Shown here one piece after another: positions 21,939 to 25,049 of a stretch of 25,049 bases of DNA. The position numbers and the translations under genes are program-made. Position 1 is the stretch's first letter. Every line of letters begins with the position of its first letter. The notes below the pieces were generated by a model. The model saw only the letters and a list, made by a program, of their open reading frames with translations, was not told the DNA's origin and ran no database searches. The DNA is from Nymphaea colorata (taxonomy: Eukaryota > Streptophyta > Magnoliopsida > Nymphaeales > Nymphaeaceae), in NCBI RefSeq assembly GCF_008831285.2, contig NW_022204548.1, forward strand, positions 1 through 25,049, written 5' to 3'.

Positions 21939-24293
21939 ATGACGACAGTCGCAAACGTAAAGGCAGGCCAGTACTTCGAGTAAAAGAAGAAAGGAGAAAT
22001 GAACGAGATAAAAAAGTAAGCATCCTTATACCAAGCGCCCTCAACACCGTCATCAATGAAAACGACAGCAAAAAAGGCAGATAAGTGATCAGAAAAGTGA
22101 TAGGATATATGACCCTTGGCATGGATGCTTCCGCCGTCTTTTCGTAGATGTGTAGAGCCTCATTCACCAATGATGAAGTCATGAAGAAAATGATCTATTT
22201 CTACCTGACCACCTATGCCGAAGATAACGCTGATCTTGCCATCATGGCAGTCAACACATTTAAAAAAGATTGCAGACACACTTCGTCGAAGATTAGAGGC
22301 TTAGCCCTTAGGAATCTTTGCTCATTCAAATCGTCAGATTATGTCAATAATGTTCTACCAATGATTCGAGAGCTTCTCAACGATTTCGAACCCTACGTAA
22401 AGAAGACAGCAATTATGGGCCTACTAAAAGTCTTCTATGCTGAGCCAGAAACAATTATTCAAGATGAGGGTTTGATTAACACTCTCTCAGTGTTGATTAA
22501 AGATTCAGATCCTCTTGTTTCTGTGAATGCCTTTTTGGCTTTGGATGAGATCCTTGTCTCTGAAGGCGGAATCCCGATCAATATGAAAATGTATCTCTAC
22601 TTGATGAGGAGGCTGAAGGAGTATAACTAATGGCAGCAGACTTGCATCTTGGATATACTTTACAGATATAATCCTGACCATGAAAAGAGAAGGAAAGATA
22701 TGAGATCATGGGCATCCTTGGGACAAGCTAAAACATTCCTCCACTCCTCTTGTGCTAGGATCCATTAAAATAATCCTGAAACTGACGGAAAAGAAGGAAG
22801 AGCTCTACAAGACCATCGTTGAGAAGATCAAAGCTCCACTTCTCACACTGATGACAGGAAACTAAAACTCAGGATCTTATGAGACTATGTATGTGGTCCT
22901 ACAGCACATCGAATATGTTATCCTTCATATGAATGGAAAGCAATACTTCGAAAAGGATTTCAAATACTTTTACTGCAAAGTCGATGAGCCAACATATATC
23001 AAGGGCATTAAAGTGAAAATTTTGGGAGAATTAGCTAACGAATACAACCTTGGAGACCTTTTGAATGAGTTGAATGACTACGCAACTGATGTTGACTTTG
23101 AAATGGCAAGAAAATCAGTAAAAGTTCTCACTGATATCGCACTAAGGCTTCCATAAGTCAGCAAGGCTCTTCTCATCAACTTGGATTCCTACTACAGAAT
23201 GGATAAGCCTCACCTTGCAAATGAAGCCATGCTCAGCTTCCATCAGATCCTTAGAAAATACCCTAAGCTCTTCCCTGATGTCAGCAGAAGCATTATCGAG
23301 TACAGAAACAGCATCAATGAAACATAATCCACCAAGTCCTTGATTTGGCTTTTGGGAACTTTCGCACAATTTATCAACGAATCTCCTTACATCCTATAAG
23401 AGTTCATTGAAAATGAGTAACGGTTCAACTCACTTGATACTTCAGTCAAGGAAGTTCTTCTCACCAGCATCCTCCAGACCTTCTTGAAGCGACCAGTTGA
23501 GACCCTACGCATCCTCTCTGATACATTTAAACTCATCTTCCAATCTGACAAGTCATCAATGGCGCTTCTCGATCATGCTGCCTTCTACTATCTTGCCCTG
23601 CAAAACAATGTAGAATAAGTCAAGAAGAATTTCGCAGCATTTGAAACTGATATGACCAAATACAAAGAAGAACTTTCTGATGCCGCTTTTGATGAGGATT
23701 TCAACAGTCTTGGTATTCTCTACAAAAAGAAGGAAGGAAAGTATACCAAGCCTTATGAATATTTTGTGGCGATGCGAAACAAATAGCTTGGCTTGATTGA
23801 ACCTGAAGCTTAAGATGAGTAGGGTTCTGAAGCTCCACTTAACGAGGAAGCACCAGCTCAATAAGAAGCCAACGAGCTAGTCATCGACAGTATCGAAGCC
23901 GAAAACCTCTAAACTGAACTTGCTCTTACTTCATAGGAGTTCGAAACAATCTGGGAGCAGCTCTAATAAGGGTAATTTTGCACTAATTTTAGAACCACTC
24001 TCAATTATACTCTTCAAGTAGATGAGCCAGTTTCCGAAGAAACAGTCGAGGAGCTTTTCAAGCTGTGGCACATTCATACCATGGCATCTTCTGAGGAATA
24101 AAATGGAAACATTCTTAAATTCTTCTTGTACACCAAAGATATAAGGACAAATAACTACTTTTGCCTCGAAATGTACATCAACAATGAGGAATCCAGCTTG
24201 GTCATATCAACCAAATCAAAGGACGAAAAATCAGCTGCGATGTTGAACATTTACATCACGGAGTTCTTAAGAATGAACAATTTGATTTAATGA
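21939..24293 (+). CDS. AP-complex beta-adaptin (AP-4 beta-like)
   Basis: The 778-residue product starts at ATG 21939 and ends at TGA 24291-24293. After a 20-nt intron (22016-22035) it shows the beta-adaptin N-terminus: GEMNEIKNALN, then VIRKVIGYMTLGMDASAVF, KKMIYFYLTTYAEDN, IRGLALRNLCSF and EPYVKKTAIMGLLKVF. These are the HEAT-repeat trunk of clathrin-adaptor beta chains. ILGDKLKHSSTPLVL, FYCKVDEPTYIKGIKVKIL and ARKSVKVLTDIALRLP continue it. A Glu/Gln-rich hinge (about 23800-23930) leads to a C-terminal appendage-like domain (FETIWEQL onward). Length is closer to AP-4 beta (about 740) than AP-1/2 beta (about 940), so AP-4 is favoured but not proven. It would act in cargo sorting at trans-Golgi or endosomal membranes. 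Two -1 phase breaks (A4 at 22683-22686, G3 at 22720-22722) have no GT between them. Confidence 0.92.
22016..22035 (+). other. 20-nt intron in the beta-adaptin gene
   Basis: The intron reads GTAAGCATCCTTATACCAAG. Splicing joins GEMNEIK to NALNTVINENDSKKG, the expected beta-adaptin N-terminal helix. Unspliced, the frame reaches TGA near 22086. Confidence 0.93.
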
Positions 24294-24967
24294 TGATTAT
24301 GGCATTATCATTATACACTCAAAGCTAGGCTTTTAATTTTTTTGAAGAAGCTCCTCTTCAAAGTCATACAGCCTCTCAGGTGATTTCGGTCGTCTCAGCT
24401 ATTCACTCAATCTGGTGTTGTCATCTCTCTTTTTTTATGACTCTTCAAAGTGCAAATAGTCACCTGAGTTTCTTCGTTTTGTTTAGAATTAATGCTCATC
24501 CAATGTTCCCTTCATTGACTAAAGCCATTCATCCAATCCCTTTCCTAAAGTGCACTTGCTCTGATGAAACTTTTTATATTCGTCGAAACTCCCCTTGTAG
24601 GGGCATCCTTCATTGAGGCATCTCACTGTCATTTAGTTGATCAAACCCTCCCCTACTAAATCCTTTTGAGCTGCAACGATCTTGTCTGAGCAGGTGGGGC
24701 ATTTGCCTTTCTGTGGAGTGCATTACGAGCAAAAAGTGTGACTACATGGATGGAGCCTCATCGGATTCTTCATAAGGGTTTTACAGATAGGGCAATCCAA
24801 GTGTTTGGTATAGTTTTTATTGACGAATAGTAATTTACAACCTATTCTTGCTTCTTTGCGGAGACAGGCTTTGACTTTTGCATGCTTCCTGTGCTTCTTG
24901 TCTTTCTCATAATATAGTTAAGCTTTTATTTAAATAGTAAAAAACCATTCATCAAATGAGTCATCAT
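24231..24967 (-). CDS. RING finger plus TRAF-type zinc finger protein
   Basis: The first ATG (24967) begins MMTHLMN; a 23-nt GT-AG intron (24923-24945) joins it to AQLYYEKDKKHRKHAKVK. Residues around 50-90 form a RING: CPICKTLM, PCSHTFCSQC and KGKCPTCSDKI. Next, RCLNEGCPYKGSFDEY then HQSKC matches a TRAF-type zinc finger. This RING-TRAF order is typical of small E3 ubiquitin ligases with many ciliate copies (family knowledge). The C-terminal third is charged and ends near FEEELLQK. As sequenced, the frame runs on to TGA 24231 and overlaps the 3' end of the beta-adaptin gene (237 residues). If one base is missing from the T7 run at 24337-24343 it ends instead at TGA 24319 (208 residues), which avoids the overlap and is the more natural end. 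Confidence 0.83.
24923..24945 (-). other. 23-nt intron in the RING-TRAF gene
   Basis: The intron begins GTTTTTTACT and ends AATAAAAG on the coding strand and is almost pure A/T. Splicing puts the only nearby upstream ATG in frame with the RING. Without it the RING frame runs without an ATG into the telomere. Confidence 0.68.
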
Positions 24968-24975
24968 ATTCTGTA

Positions 24976-25049
24976 GGGGTTGGGGTTGGGGTTGGGGTTG
25001 GGGTTGGGGTTGGGGTTGGGGTTGGGTTGGGGTTGGGGTTGGGGTTGGG
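24976..25049. repeat. Right telomere, GGGGTT repeats
   Basis: GGGGTT units run from 24976 to the last base, with one GGGTT variant near 25020-25030. This is the G-rich strand of the same telomere repeat as the left end, in the orientation expected at a chromosome's right end. Confidence 0.98.

Noticed and set aside
1-25049. Pseudogene interpretation of the frame breaks
   Set aside because: All breaks go the same way, catalytic motifs are intact and no other disabling change is seen in any conserved domain.
1-25049. CRISPR arrays, transposons, tRNA or rRNA genes
   Set aside because: No spaced direct repeats, transposase motifs, long inverted repeats or RNA-gene signatures were found; only the telomeres are tandem repeats.

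Overview
This window reads as one complete ciliate macronuclear chromosome. It begins with about 90 bp of CCCCAA telomere repeats and ends with about 74 bp of GGGGTT repeats. The genes use a nuclear code in which TAA and TAG are read as glutamine and TGA is the only stop. Conserved families (RNF213, beta-adaptin, GST, SANT, RING) only become continuous under that code. The species cannot be named: C4A2 telomeres with TAA/TAG=Gln fit Tetrahymena- or Paramecium-type ciliates, but base composition is well above Tetrahymena and the introns are tiny (mostly exactly 20 nt).

Layout, left to right: telomere; a minus-strand SANT-domain gene (126-659); a giant plus-strand gene of about 14.3 kb (904-15161) for an RNF213/mysterin-like AAA+ E3 ubiquitin ligase with an RZ finger and no visible RING; a minus-strand SAM-domain gene with four 20-nt introns (15260-15869); a secreted Cys-rich protein (16067-16624, plus); a minus-strand block with a coiled-coil protein (16820-17524), a glutathione S-transferase (17592-18347), a small spliced ORF (18468-18724) and a probable helix-turn-helix-like ciliate protein (18810-19810); then plus-strand genes for a charged coiled-coil protein (20139-21403), a small double zinc-finger protein (21475-21803) and an AP-complex beta-adaptin (21939-24293); finally a minus-strand RING plus TRAF-type zinc-finger gene whose ATG lies 8 bp from the right telomere.

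Two things break simple ORF calling. First, true 20-nt GT-AG introns (20 = 2 mod 3) move the frame by -1. Second, about 15 sites have a -1 phase break in or beside a short homopolymer with no usable GT-AG pair. All behave as the loss of one base. These are best explained by consensus deletion errors, with programmed frameshifting as a less likely alternative. Adding one base at each of ten sites makes the RNF213-like gene exactly 4,756 codons including the stop.

The genes are not an obvious pathway. Themes are ubiquitin ligation (RNF213-like, RING-TRAF), membrane traffic (beta-adaptin), chromatin or DNA binding (SANT, HTH-like) and detoxification (GST). No mobile element, CRISPR array, tRNA or rRNA was seen.
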